11,065 bases of DNA, from NCBI GenBank assembly GCA_900552605.1, contig USAR01000029.1, positions 1-11,065 of the forward strand, read 5' to 3'. Below are positions 1 through 6,560 of the stretch, in pieces. The stretch is from an uncultured Oscillospiraceae bacterium (GTDB lineage Bacteria; Bacillota; Clostridia; Oscillospirales; Acutalibacteraceae). The first letter of the stretch is position 1. Each line of letters starts with the position of its first letter. Made by a program: the position numbers and the translations under genes. Below the pieces are notes generated by a model, which saw nothing but the letters and a program-made list of their open reading frames with translations, made no database searches and was not told the origin of the DNA.

Positions 1-55
1 TACCACAAAACACAGAAAAAGCCCAGTAAAAACTGGACTTTTTCGACAGTCTGAA
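1..55 (-). repeat. 55-bp inverted repeat, left copy
   Basis: Base for base, this segment is the reverse complement of 11011-11065, with no mismatch. Read on the minus strand it starts with TTCAGACTGTCG, continues through a hairpin and T-tract, and ends CTGTGTTTTGTGGTA. It lies downstream of the leftward ABC exporter operon, in the same orientation relative to transcription as the other copy has to the GH13 gene. The window edge coincides with the repeat, so it may extend further. It could be a dispersed terminator-like repeat or a terminal repeat of an element; the lack of mobility genes favours the former. Confidence 0.9.
16..43 (-). terminator. Conserved terminator hairpin in left repeat
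   Basis: Twelve-base arms at 16-27 and 32-43 close a four-base loop. In a leftward (minus) transcript every pair forms, with one G-U wobble; in a rightward transcript the same position is a C/A mismatch, so the structure is better in the direction of the ABC operon. The 3' side ends in five U residues. It probably terminates the exporter operon, either as the main terminator or in tandem with the hairpin at 54-78. Confidence 0.65.
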
Positions 56-78
56 CCCACTTCTTTTTGAAGTGGGTT
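54..78. terminator. Copy-specific hairpin beside left repeat
   Basis: A perfect 10-bp stem (AACCCACTTC with GAAGTGGGTT) closes a five-base loop. On the plus strand it is followed by five T (77-81) and would work as a rightward terminator; on the minus strand it runs directly into the conserved repeat with only TT after the stem. It shares the last two bases of its stem with the 55-bp repeat. Its stem base resembles that of the hairpin at 10982-11012 with paired changes. Confidence 0.7.
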
Positions 79-83
79 TTTAC

Positions 84-111
84 TATGGAATGTGCCGCGG
101 CACATTCCATA
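84..111. repeat. 28-bp perfect palindrome
   Basis: The stretch is perfectly self-complementary with no loop and a central CCGCGG; each half is the reverse complement of TATGGAATGTGCCG. It lies between the end of the ABC exporter operon and the terminal hairpins. As RNA it would fold into a strong stem without a T-tract, so it is not a standard intrinsic terminator by itself. It could be a dimeric protein-binding site, an RNA processing or stabilising stem, or part of a composite repeat. The rest of the gap (112-194) shows nothing recognisable. Confidence 0.85.
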
Positions 112-194
112 ACTCCATTTTATTAATTTATGAAATATAATTGTTGCATGGTTATAAACCGACAAGAAAAGTACCTAAAATTACCGTTGTCTTG

Positions 195-2063
195 TTAATC
201 AAGCTCTTTTTTACCTGTGTAAAGCTCATAATATCTGCCCTTTTGGCTAAGCAAATCATCGTGATTGCCGCGCTCTATAATCTCCCCGTGCTCAAGCACC
301 ATTATCGCGTCGGCATTTCTGACGGTAGACAGTCTGTGCGCAATCATAAAGGTTGTGCGGTTTTTCATTAGTCTGTCCATACCGCGTTCTATATGTCGCT
401 CTGTTCTTGTATCAACCGAGCTTGTCGCTTCATCAAGCACAAGTATAGGTGCTTTTGAAATTGCGGCACGTGCGATGTTAAGAAGCTGCCGCTGCCCTTG
501 CGAAAGGTTTGCGCCGTCGCCTGTTATAACTGTGTTATAGCCGTTTTCAAGCCTCATTATAAAGCTGTGAGCGCTTGCGGTTTTGGCGGCTTCAACAACC
601 TCGTCGTCTGTGGCATCGGGTCTGCCGTAGCGAATATTTTCCATAATTGTGCCCGTGAAAAGGTGCGTGTCCTGCAAGACCATTGCGATGTTTCGGCGCA
701 GATCTTCGCGCTTAATGTTTCTTATGTCAACACCGTCTATGGTAATAGTGCCGCTGTCAATATCGTAAAACCTGTTAAGCAGGTTTGTAACCGTGGTTTT
801 ACCGGCGCCCGTTGAACCGACAAACGCTATCTTCTGTCCCGGTTTTGCGTAAAGCGAGATATCGTGAAGAATAACCTTGTCGGGGCGATAGCCGAATGTA
901 ACGTGGGAAAGCTCCACCATACCCTGCATTTTTCCCATACAAACGGCATCCGGCGCGTCGGGCGCTTCGGGCTGCATATCGATAATTTTGAAAACTCGCT
1001 CAGCGCCTGCAAGTGCCGCCATTATTGTAGAAGTCTGCATCGAGAGCATATTTATCGGCATTGAAAACTGACGTGAGAAGTTTACGAAAACAGAAAGACC
1101 GCCTACGTCAAATCCGCCGAAGATGCACAAAAGACCGCCGATGCCGGCTGTAAGCGCATAGCTTATTTGCGATGTGTTTCCCATTATAGGACCCATCACC
1201 CCGCCGTAAAACTGAGCTTTAAGCTGCTTTGTCCTGAGGTCTGCATTAAGCGTATTAAATTCCTCAACACAAGTATCCTCATGGTTAAATACCTTAACCA
1301 CCTTTTGCCCCGTTACGGATTCCTCGATGTATCCGTTAACTGCGCCGAGCGCCGACTGTTGACCGCCGTAATACTTTCCCGATATCTTCGCAATTGCCAT
1401 TCCTCCTCTTAAATAGATAGGGACAAATGCAAGTGTTATAAGTGAAAGCAACGGACTTATCACAAGCATCATAACAAGCGTGCTGAGAAGTGTTATAGTG
1501 CCTGATACAACGCTTGTTAAAGAGTTGTTGAGCATAACGTCAATATTATCAACATCGTTTGTAAAGCGGCTCATTGTTTCGCCGGTGGGGTTCTCATCGA
1601 AATATCGCACCGGAAGTGCTTGCAGCTTGCAAAACAAATCGTTCCTTATCTTCAGCGAGGCATTTTGCGAGACAAACAGCATAAGCTTCGATTGCAGATA
1701 TTGCCCCACAATTCCCACTGCGTATATTGCCGCAAGAATAATAAGCATCTGCACAAGGTATACGACTCTTGCCGACATCTCGGTTTTTGAATCGGCAATA
1801 TGGTTGATAATTGGTCTCAGCATTGTTGCGCCTGCCAGCGACGCACCGCTGGCAAGCAACATACTGATTGCCACCATTATAAGATGCATTTTATATTCAG
1901 CAACATAAGAAAGCATACGCTTTACCGTGTTTTTAACGTCTTTAGGCTTACCCTTTGCCATACCGCGAGGACCGGGTCCGCGGTGTCTGCCGCCCATACC
2001 GCCTCTTTTATCGGGTGCTGCTTTGGCATACTGCCGCCTCAGCGCTTCCAGATCTCTTGCCAT
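195..2063 (-). CDS. ABC exporter half-transporter, catalytic-site subunit (BmrD-like)
   Basis: This 622-residue protein is a type IV ABC exporter half: a transmembrane domain (about residues 50-350) fused to a C-terminal ATPase domain. The ATPase has Walker A GSTGAGKTT (Lys422), a Q-loop in VLQDTHLF, signature LSQGQ (Gln522 replaces the usual first Gly), Walker B LVLDE with catalytic Glu545, and the H-switch His576. Its own catalytic site is intact while its signature is degenerate, the pattern of the BmrD/TM288-type partner. The first ~48 residues form a basic, Gly/Arg/Pro-rich cytosolic tail. It starts with ATG six bases after the preceding ABC gene stops; its AAAGGAGG ribosome site lies in the last codons of that gene, so the two are translationally linked. 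Inferred role: efflux of drugs or lipophilic compounds across the cytoplasmic membrane. The substrate is unknown. Confidence 0.95.
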   Translation of the reverse strand: MARDLEALRRQYAKAAPDKRGGMGGRHRGPGPRGMAKGKPKDVKNTVKRMLSYVAEYKMHLIMVAISMLLASGASLAGATMLRPIINHIADSKTEMSARVVYLVQMLIILAAIYAVGIVGQYLQSKLMLFVSQNASLKIRNDLFCKLQALPVRYFDENPTGETMSRFTNDVDNIDVMLNNSLTSVVSGTITLLSTLVMMLVISPLLSLITLAFVPIYLRGGMAIAKISGKYYGGQQSALGAVNGYIEESVTGQKVVKVFNHEDTCVEEFNTLNADLRTKQLKAQFYGGVMGPIMGNTSQISYALTAGIGGLLCIFGGFDVGGLSVFVNFSRQFSMPINMLSMQTSTIMAALAGAERVFKIIDMQPEAPDAPDAVCMGKMQGMVELSHVTFGYRPDKVILHDISLYAKPGQKIAFVGSTGAGKTTVTNLLNRFYDIDSGTITIDGVDIRNIKREDLRRNIAMVLQDTHLFTGTIMENIRYGRPDATDDEVVEAAKTASAHSFIMRLENGYNTVITGDGANLSQGQRQLLNIARAAISKAPILVLDEATSSVDTRTERHIERGMDRLMKNRTTFMIAHRLSTVRNADAIMVLEHGEIIERGNHDDLLSQKGRYYELYTGKKELD

Positions 2064-2069
2064 TTCCGC

Positions 2070-3866
2070 TTATGCCTCCTTTCTCTCGTGCTGAGAATAA
2101 TAGATCTCGCTGTATTCCTCGTTGTTTTTCATCAGCTCGTCGTGCGTGCCGACTCCAGTTATTTCTCCGTCGTCCATAACAACTATCATATCCGCGTCTT
2201 TTACAGACGATATTCTCTGCGCAATTATAATTTTTGTGGAATCGGAAAGCTCGTTTTTAAACGCTGCGCGAATTTGCGCCTCGGTTGCGGTATCGACAGC
2301 GCTTGTTGAATCGTCCAAAATCAGTATTTTCGGTTTTTTAAGGAGTGCACGGGCAATGCAAAGCCTTTGCTTTTGACCGCCTGAAACATTGCTTCCGCCC
2401 TGTCCCAAGTCGGTTTTATAACCTTCTTTAAATTCACTTACAAATTTATCCGCCTGTGCTCTTTGTGCCGCTTCTCTTATTTGCTCATCACTTGCGTTTT
2501 GGTCACCCCAGCGCAAGTTTTCCTCAATTGAGCCCGAGAAAAGCACATTTTTTTGCAGCACCATACCAACTCCCTCGCGCAAATTATGCAGTGAGTATTC
2601 CTTAACGGGAACGCCGTCGATAAGCACCTCGCCCTCGTCCGCGTCGTAAAGTCTCGGCAAAAGAGAAACAAGCGTTGTTTTGCCGCAGCCTGTTGAGCCG
2701 ATTATTCCGACCGTGTAGCCTGCCGGAATTTTAAGATTTATGTTTTTAAGCACGGCGTCGGGACTGTTTTTATAATACCTGAAGGTGACGTTTCTAAACT
2801 CAACCTCACCGTTTTTAACATACATTTTTTCCTGCTCGGCTGTAAGCCCTTCGTCGCTGACATCGGGCTTTTCTTCCATAACCTCTTTGATACGTCTTGC
2901 CGAAGCCAATGCACGCGAGAACATTATAAACATCATTGTAACCATCATCAGTGAAGAAAGAATCTGAGTGATATAGGTTACAAATGCAATAAGGTCTCCT
3001 GTTGACATAGTGGACCTCATAACCATATCTCCGCCAAACCACAGCACGGCAATGGTTGTAACATTCATAAAAAAGTTCATAACGGGACTTATGAAAACCA
3101 TAACGCCCATTGCGGCAAGTCCCGCTTTTTTCAGGTTATCGTTAGCCATTCCGAATTTCTGCTTTTCGGTGTCCTCTCTAACAAAAGATTTAACAACCCT
3201 TACATTTGTAACGCTTTCCTGCACGGTGGAATTAAGCGCGTCGATTTTAGTCTGCATTTTTCCGAAAAGCGGAAATCCTTTTGAAACCAATATACCAAGG
3301 AATATAAGCAGCAGCGGCATTGTAACCGCAAGCACAAGCGTAAGTCGCGGATTCAGCAAAAACGCCATTATAAGCGCGCCTATCATCATTCCGGGCGCCC
3401 TTAACGCCATTCGAAGCAGCATATTTATAAAGTTCTGCATTTGAGTAACGTCATTTGTAAGACGAGTTACAAGCGAGCCTGCCGAATATTTATCGATATT
3501 TGAAAAAGAATATGTTTGTATTTTGGCATATACATCGGAGCGCAAGTCGGCAGCAAAATTAACAGAAGCCTTTGCGCCGAAAAACGCGCCGCCCACACCG
3601 CCTATCATCATAAGAATCGCGGTTATTATCATTGAAGCCATTATTGCAACGATATACCCCGACGCATCTGTGTGAGAATATATCCACTGTATAATTTTAG
3701 GCGCCGAGGCTATATCCGTTTTGTTAACACCGTAATCGATTATAAGCGACAAGAATTTCGGCATAAGCACTTCGCCGATAACCTCAACAATCATACAAAT
3801 AGGGCCGAGTATAAAGTATGGTAAATAAGGCTTAATATACTTGAACCATTTCATCTTAGTTTCCAT
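2070..3866 (-). CDS. ABC exporter half-transporter, degenerate-site subunit (BmrC-like)
   Basis: This 598-residue protein has a six-helix-type transmembrane domain (about residues 10-330) and an ATPase domain. It shows Walker A GSTGCGKTT (Lys396), a Q-loop in VLQKNVLF, a canonical VSGGQ signature and Walker B LILDD, where Asp519 replaces the catalytic Glu. Gln550 (IAQRISS) replaces the H-switch His. Its own ATP site is thus expected to be weakly hydrolytic or inactive, while its intact signature completes the partner's active site. This matches the asymmetric heterodimers BmrCD, LmrCD and TM287/288. The ATG start follows an AAGGAGG site with seven-base spacing. It is second in the operon, 49 bases after marR. 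MarR control of multidrug exporters is common in Firmicutes, but the substrate cannot be read from sequence. Confidence 0.95.
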   Translation of the reverse strand: METKMKWFKYIKPYLPYFILGPICMIVEVIGEVLMPKFLSLIIDYGVNKTDIASAPKIIQWIYSHTDASGYIVAIMASMIITAILMMIGGVGGAFFGAKASVNFAADLRSDVYAKIQTYSFSNIDKYSAGSLVTRLTNDVTQMQNFINMLLRMALRAPGMMIGALIMAFLLNPRLTLVLAVTMPLLLIFLGILVSKGFPLFGKMQTKIDALNSTVQESVTNVRVVKSFVREDTEKQKFGMANDNLKKAGLAAMGVMVFISPVMNFFMNVTTIAVLWFGGDMVMRSTMSTGDLIAFVTYITQILSSLMMVTMMFIMFSRALASARRIKEVMEEKPDVSDEGLTAEQEKMYVKNGEVEFRNVTFRYYKNSPDAVLKNINLKIPAGYTVGIIGSTGCGKTTLVSLLPRLYDADEGEVLIDGVPVKEYSLHNLREGVGMVLQKNVLFSGSIEENLRWGDQNASDEQIREAAQRAQADKFVSEFKEGYKTDLGQGGSNVSGGQKQRLCIARALLKKPKILILDDSTSAVDTATEAQIRAAFKNELSDSTKIIIAQRISSVKDADMIVVMDDGEITGVGTHDELMKNNEEYSEIYYSQHERKEA

Positions 3867-3915
3867 TTTTTCCTCCTTGGTGACCGGGGTGACAAGAATC
3901 TCACAGGATTTTCAG

Positions 3916-4374
3916 TTACAGCTTTCCCCGTTCGTAAAGCTCGATTAAATTGCCGTTTATCTTTTCAAGGCACTGCATAAAAACGGCTATCTCATCCTCG
4001 GAAAGACCGTTTATCATTGCGGAATCGACCTTTTTAAATATTGCGTGACTGCGCTTAACGACACCTTGACCGCGCTCGGTTATTTTAACGTCGTTAATTC
4101 TGCTGTCGCCGCTTTTGCTGCTTCTTGTGATATAGCCGTCGCTTTCAAGCTTTTTAATTCTCACCGAAAGCGCACAGGGGCTTATTTGCATTTGCTCTGC
4201 AAGCTCACGCTGAGAAAGTGCGCCGTCACCCTTTGAAAGCTGCATCAGCAGCATATGCTGGCTGCGGTGCAGGCCTATCTCCCCTATGTATTTATCAATA
4301 ACCTTGTGGTGCATACGGTCGGCAACAATGAAACTGTGCGCAACGCGGCTTTCAAGCGGAATTTCCTTTGGCAT
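3916..4374 (-). CDS. MarR-family transcriptional regulator
   Basis: The 152-residue protein has the MarR winged helix-turn-helix layout: an N-terminal dimerisation helix, the HTH at roughly residues 53-78 (LSQRELAEQMQISPCALSVR), a wing containing SKSGDSRINDVKIT (the family's D-x-R motif), and C-terminal helices that complete the dimer. The ATG is preceded by GAGGG with seven-base spacing. It is the first gene of the leftward operon with the two ABC genes and diverges from cls. By analogy with family members it probably represses its own operon by binding the palindromic TTAA-rich sequence just downstream of its promoter, and is released by a ligand. The ligand and sites are inferred. Confidence 0.93.
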   Translation of the reverse strand: MPKEIPLESRVAHSFIVADRMHHKVIDKYIGEIGLHRSQHMLLMQLSKGDGALSQRELAEQMQISPCALSVRIKKLESDGYITRSSKSGDSRINDVKITERGQGVVKRSHAIFKKVDSAMINGLSEDEIAVFMQCLEKINGNLIELYERGKL

Positions 4375-4399
4375 TTTATCACCCTCTTTTTGGTATGAT

Positions 4400-4431
4400 T
4401 TAAGTTAACACGTTAATAATTAACATATTAA
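4400..4431. promoter_or_regulatory. Candidate MarR operator
   Basis: This stretch lies between the marR -10 box and the start codon, at and just after the expected transcription start. It holds two overlapping inverted repeats, TTAAC-AC-GTTAA (4405-4416) and GTTAAT-A-ATTAAC (4412-4424). TTAA tetramers begin at 4400, 4405, 4413, 4420 and 4428; the last four are 7-8 bases apart. MarR proteins typically bind AT-rich palindromes, and binding here would block the operon promoter. Autoregulation is inferred from position and symmetry. Confidence 0.6.
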
Positions 4432-4433
4432 GC

Positions 4434-4462
4434 ATACTATCACTGTTATTCGAATTTGTCAA
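4434..4462 (-). promoter_or_regulatory. marR-ABC operon promoter
   Basis: On the minus strand TTGACA (4457-4462) is a perfect -35 box, followed by a 17-base spacer and TAGTAT (4434-4439) as -10. Transcription should start near 4427, giving a leader of about 50 bases to the marR ATG. The candidate operator overlaps this start. This is the best sigma-A-type promoter in the window along with the one at 6143. Confidence 0.82.
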
Positions 4463-4473
4463 GCAGCGATGAT

Positions 4474-4490
4474 GTTAATTATTTGTTAAT
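4474..4490. promoter_or_regulatory. GTTAAT direct repeat upstream of cls promoter
   Basis: Two GTTAAT copies start at 4474 and 4485, 11 bases apart or about one helical turn, directly upstream of the proposed cls -35 box. They share the GTTAA core with the candidate MarR operator on the other side of the intergenic region, so the same regulator might bind here. This is inferred only from motif similarity. Confidence 0.4.
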
Positions 4491-4519
4491 TTGCAAAAAA
4501 AGGTAAACTATGATAATAT
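4491..4519 (+). promoter_or_regulatory. Probable cls promoter
   Basis: TTGCAA (4491-4496) is separated by 17 bases from TAATAT (4514-4519). Both boxes are imperfect but well spaced, and the -10 lies about 30 bases before the GTG start. The flanking GTTAAT repeats and the TAACAGTGAT arm suggest control. Confidence 0.55.
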
Positions 4520-4549
4520 TAACAGTGATTACTGCTTAGTTAAAGGTGG

Positions 4550-6103
4550 GTGTGCGCTCTGAAAAAACTAAATTTCAAACGAGGCTTTAATATACCGAAG
4601 CGTATGCTTATAACGGCGTTGCTGATACTTTTGCAAATAGCGTTCATTTTGTTTCTTGCAAGCTATACTATCCGCAATGTTTACGGCGCTTATGCCGTGT
4701 TTGAAACACTTAGCATTTTTTGCGTTATCTTTCTTGTTAACGAACGAGGCAACCCTAGCTATAAAATATCTTGGATTATTTTTATACTTCTTATACCGTT
4801 TGCCGGGTGGATTTTTTTCCTGATCTTCGGCGGCACCCGTGTTTTTCCATATCTTAAAAGGCGGTACAAACGCATTGAAAGCAGCTCGGAAAAATACAGA
4901 AATCAGGATAATAACGTTATGCTACGCCTTGAAAACAACGGACTGCTGGGAGCAAGGCAGGCAAAATATTTATATAAGGAATCGGGATATCCCGTTTACG
5001 GCAGCACAGAAACCGAGTTTTTTCCATCGGGTGAGGCGGTTTTTGAAGCGCTGCTTAAGGATCTTAAAACTGCAAGGAAATACATTTTTATCGAGTTTTT
5101 TATCGTTGCCGAAGGGTATATGTGGGATAAAATACACAAAATATTGTTGGAAAGAATTGCGGACGGCATTGAAGTGCGGCTGCTTTTTGACGATTTCGGA
5201 TCGGCAAACAGACAATATAAAAGCTTTGTTAAGAATATAAGAGCAGAGGGTATAAAGGTTTCTGTATTTAATCCGATAAAGCCAAGCTCCAATATCTTTT
5301 TAAACAACCGCAACCACCGCAAAATGCTCGTTATTGACGGCAGCATTGCATACACCGGCGGCTTCAACATTGCAGATGAATATATAAATAAGCTTGAGCG
5401 TTTCGGGCATTGGCTCGACTGCGGTATACGTCTTCGCGGTGACGCGGTTAAAAGCTTTACGGTTATGTTTTGCGATATGTGGCGGTTTACAAGCTTTAAA
5501 AGCAAAATAAATGCGGCGGATTATATCTGCTCCGACGAATTGGCGGTTATCGGCGACGGCTTCGTACAGCCTTATTGCGACGGCCCGTTTGACGACCGAT
5601 TTGCGGCAGAGGGAATATATTTGCAGCTTATAAATTCCGCAAGAAAGTATATTTACATTGCCACGCCGTATCTTATAATAGATAATACTATGTCGGACGC
5701 GCTTTTGCGCGCTGCAAAATCGGGTGTTGATGTGCGCATTATCTGTCCCAGCCACCCCGATAAATGGTATGTGCACCCCGTTACGCAGTACCACTATGCC
5801 TTTTTGATGGAGGCGGGAATAAAAATATACGAATACACCCCTGGATTTATTCACTCAAAGCTTTTTGCCGTTGACGATCGCTTTGCAACAGTCGGCACTG
5901 TGAATATGGACTACCGCAGCTTTTTCTTTCACTTTGAGTGCGGTGTTTGGCTGTGCGGCACAAGCAGTGTGGGCAGCATTAAAAATAACCTTGAAAACAC
6001 AATGAATAACAGTCGGCTTATTGACCCTGCGCTATGGGCAAAAAGACCGCTCAAAACGCGGATCAAGCAGTTCATTTTGCATCTTTTTGCTCCGTTTATG
6101 TAA
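4550..6103 (+). CDS. cls: Cardiolipin synthase (phospholipase D family)
   Basis: This 517-residue protein has the bacterial cardiolipin synthase layout. Three hydrophobic segments lie near residues 19-41, 47-63 and 73-94, the last followed by the usual FGG turn. Two phospholipase D domains follow, with HxK(x)4D motifs at His256-Lys258-Asp263 (HRKMLVID) and His435-Lys437-Asp442 (HSKLFAVD). These enzymes join two phosphatidylglycerol molecules into cardiolipin and glycerol at the cytoplasmic membrane. Length fits the family. The start is uncertain: GTG at 4550 has an AAAGG site only three bases upstream, while CTG at 4559 would be better spaced from AAAGGTGG; the protein differs by three residues. 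It diverges from the marR-exporter operon. No clear terminator follows it. Confidence 0.94.
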   Translation: MCALKKLNFKRGFNIPKRMLITALLILLQIAFILFLASYTIRNVYGAYAVFETLSIFCVIFLVNERGNPSYKISWIIFILLIPFAGWIFFLIFGGTRVFPYLKRRYKRIESSSEKYRNQDNNVMLRLENNGLLGARQAKYLYKESGYPVYGSTETEFFPSGEAVFEALLKDLKTARKYIFIEFFIVAEGYMWDKIHKILLERIADGIEVRLLFDDFGSANRQYKSFVKNIRAEGIKVSVFNPIKPSSNIFLNNRNHRKMLVIDGSIAYTGGFNIADEYINKLERFGHWLDCGIRLRGDAVKSFTVMFCDMWRFTSFKSKINAADYICSDELAVIGDGFVQPYCDGPFDDRFAAEGIYLQLINSARKYIYIATPYLIIDNTMSDALLRAAKSGVDVRIICPSHPDKWYVHPVTQYHYAFLMEAGIKIYEYTPGFIHSKLFAVDDRFATVGTVNMDYRSFFFHFECGVWLCGTSSVGSIKNNLENTMNNSRLIDPALWAKRPLKTRIKQFILHLFAPFM

Positions 6104-6142
6104 AAAAAGATAAAATGTTTTGCACGTATACTGCGTTTTCGC

Positions 6143-6171
6143 TTGACTTTTGGCTTAAAAAATAGTAAAAT
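6143..6171 (+). promoter_or_regulatory. Promoter of the small Cys/Asp-rich protein gene
   Basis: TTGACT (6143-6148) and TAAAAT (6166-6171) are separated by exactly 17 bases. Transcription should start near 6178, about 27 bases before the ATG at 6205, with an AAAGGAG ribosome site at 6189-6195 in between. The small gene thus seems to have its own strong promoter rather than relying on cls transcription. Confidence 0.8.
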
Positions 6172-6204
6172 ATCAGCAGTGTATTTGTAAAGGAGATACC
6201 GCTT

Positions 6205-6480
6205 ATGAAATTGCAAAAAAGCAACAATAAAAAACTTTTCGGAATAATCGGCGTTGTAATTGCGGTTGCAGCGGCAGTTGCAGGCGTTGCGGTTCTTTTA
6301 ACAAAGTTTTTCAGACGCCGCAACGAAGAAACGGAATACATTGAGTGCGACGGCGTCTGCTCGGATTGCGATGAGGATTGCGACGCAAAGTTCTACATCG
6401 ATGACGACGACGTTTGCGATGATGCCGCAGACGAGGACGAGCAGGACGAAACCTTTGCCGAGCAGGGCGCAGAAGAATAA
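6205..6480 (+). CDS. Small single-pass membrane protein with Cys/Asp-rich tail, unknown function
   Basis: I do not recognise this 91-residue protein. A basic N-terminus (residues 2-10) precedes one hydrophobic helix (about 11-33) rich in Ala, Val and Gly, then a basic KFFRRR stop (34-39). The remaining 52 residues hold 25 Asp/Glu and five Cys (48, 52, 55, 59, 71), the first four spaced CX3CX2CX3C. The charge pattern is ambiguous for topology. The tail could bind metal or act as an acidic interaction surface; neither is proven. It has a promoter, a well-placed ribosome site and its own terminator, all supporting a real gene. The N-terminal architecture resembles small YtxH-like envelope proteins in a general way only. 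Confidence 0.85.
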   Translation: MKLQKSNNKKLFGIIGVVIAVAAAVAGVAVLLTKFFRRRNEETEYIECDGVCSDCDEDCDAKFYIDDDDVCDDAADEDEQDETFAEQGAEE

Positions 6481-6497
6481 GCTTTTTCGTCAGCCTG

Positions 6498-6530
6498 ACC
6501 TATGCGACCTTGCCGCCGCATAGGTTTTTT
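6498..6530 (+). terminator. Intrinsic terminator after the small protein gene
   Basis: A 9-bp perfect stem (ACCTATGCG at 6498-6506 with CGCATAGGT at 6517-6525) closes a 10-base loop and is followed by T residues to 6530. It lies 18 bases after the stop of the small gene and only 18 bases before the glgP ribosome site, so there is little room for a separate glgP promoter downstream. Confidence 0.85.
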
Positions 6531-6547
6531 ATTGAATAATAATCTTT

Positions 6548-6553
6548 AGGAGG
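6548..6553 (+). promoter_or_regulatory. Perfect ribosome binding site of glgP
   Basis: AGGAGG is followed by seven bases and ATG. It fixes the glgP start at 6561 and predicts strong translation. No good promoter is seen between the preceding terminator and this site; TTGCCG at 6510 with an AT-rich stretch near 6535 is a poor match that would overlap the terminator. Confidence 0.85.
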
Positions 6554-6560
6554 AAAACCA

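Larger units (their letters stand above)
4439..4529. repeat. 10-bp inverted repeat pair beside both divergent promoters
   Basis: ATCACTGTTA at 4439-4448 is the exact reverse complement of TAACAGTGAT at 4520-4529. The left arm lies directly upstream of the marR -10 box, inside its spacer; the right arm follows the proposed cls -10 box. Symmetric placement in a divergent control region suggests binding sites for one regulator, but chance similarity in a short AT-rich region is possible. Confidence 0.4.

Noticed and set aside
3879..3893. Direct repeat GGTGAC-CGG-GGTGAC between marR and the ABC gene
   Set aside because: Two six-base copies in a 49-base gap are too short to support a regulatory role, and the ABC ribosome site lies beside them without overlap.
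4375..4427. Riboswitch or attenuator in the marR leader
   Set aside because: The leader is only about 50 bases and consists mainly of TTAA palindromes, which are better explained as an operator than as a structured RNA.
5300..5854. Minus-strand open frame inside the cardiolipin synthase gene
   Set aside because: It overlaps both the transmembrane-to-PLD region and the conserved HRK motif of cls in antisense and shows no family features or ribosome site.
6104..6142. Possible terminator directly after cls
   Set aside because: The A-rich stretch and TTTT runs near 6117-6139 do not form a stable GC-containing stem, so no terminator was called.
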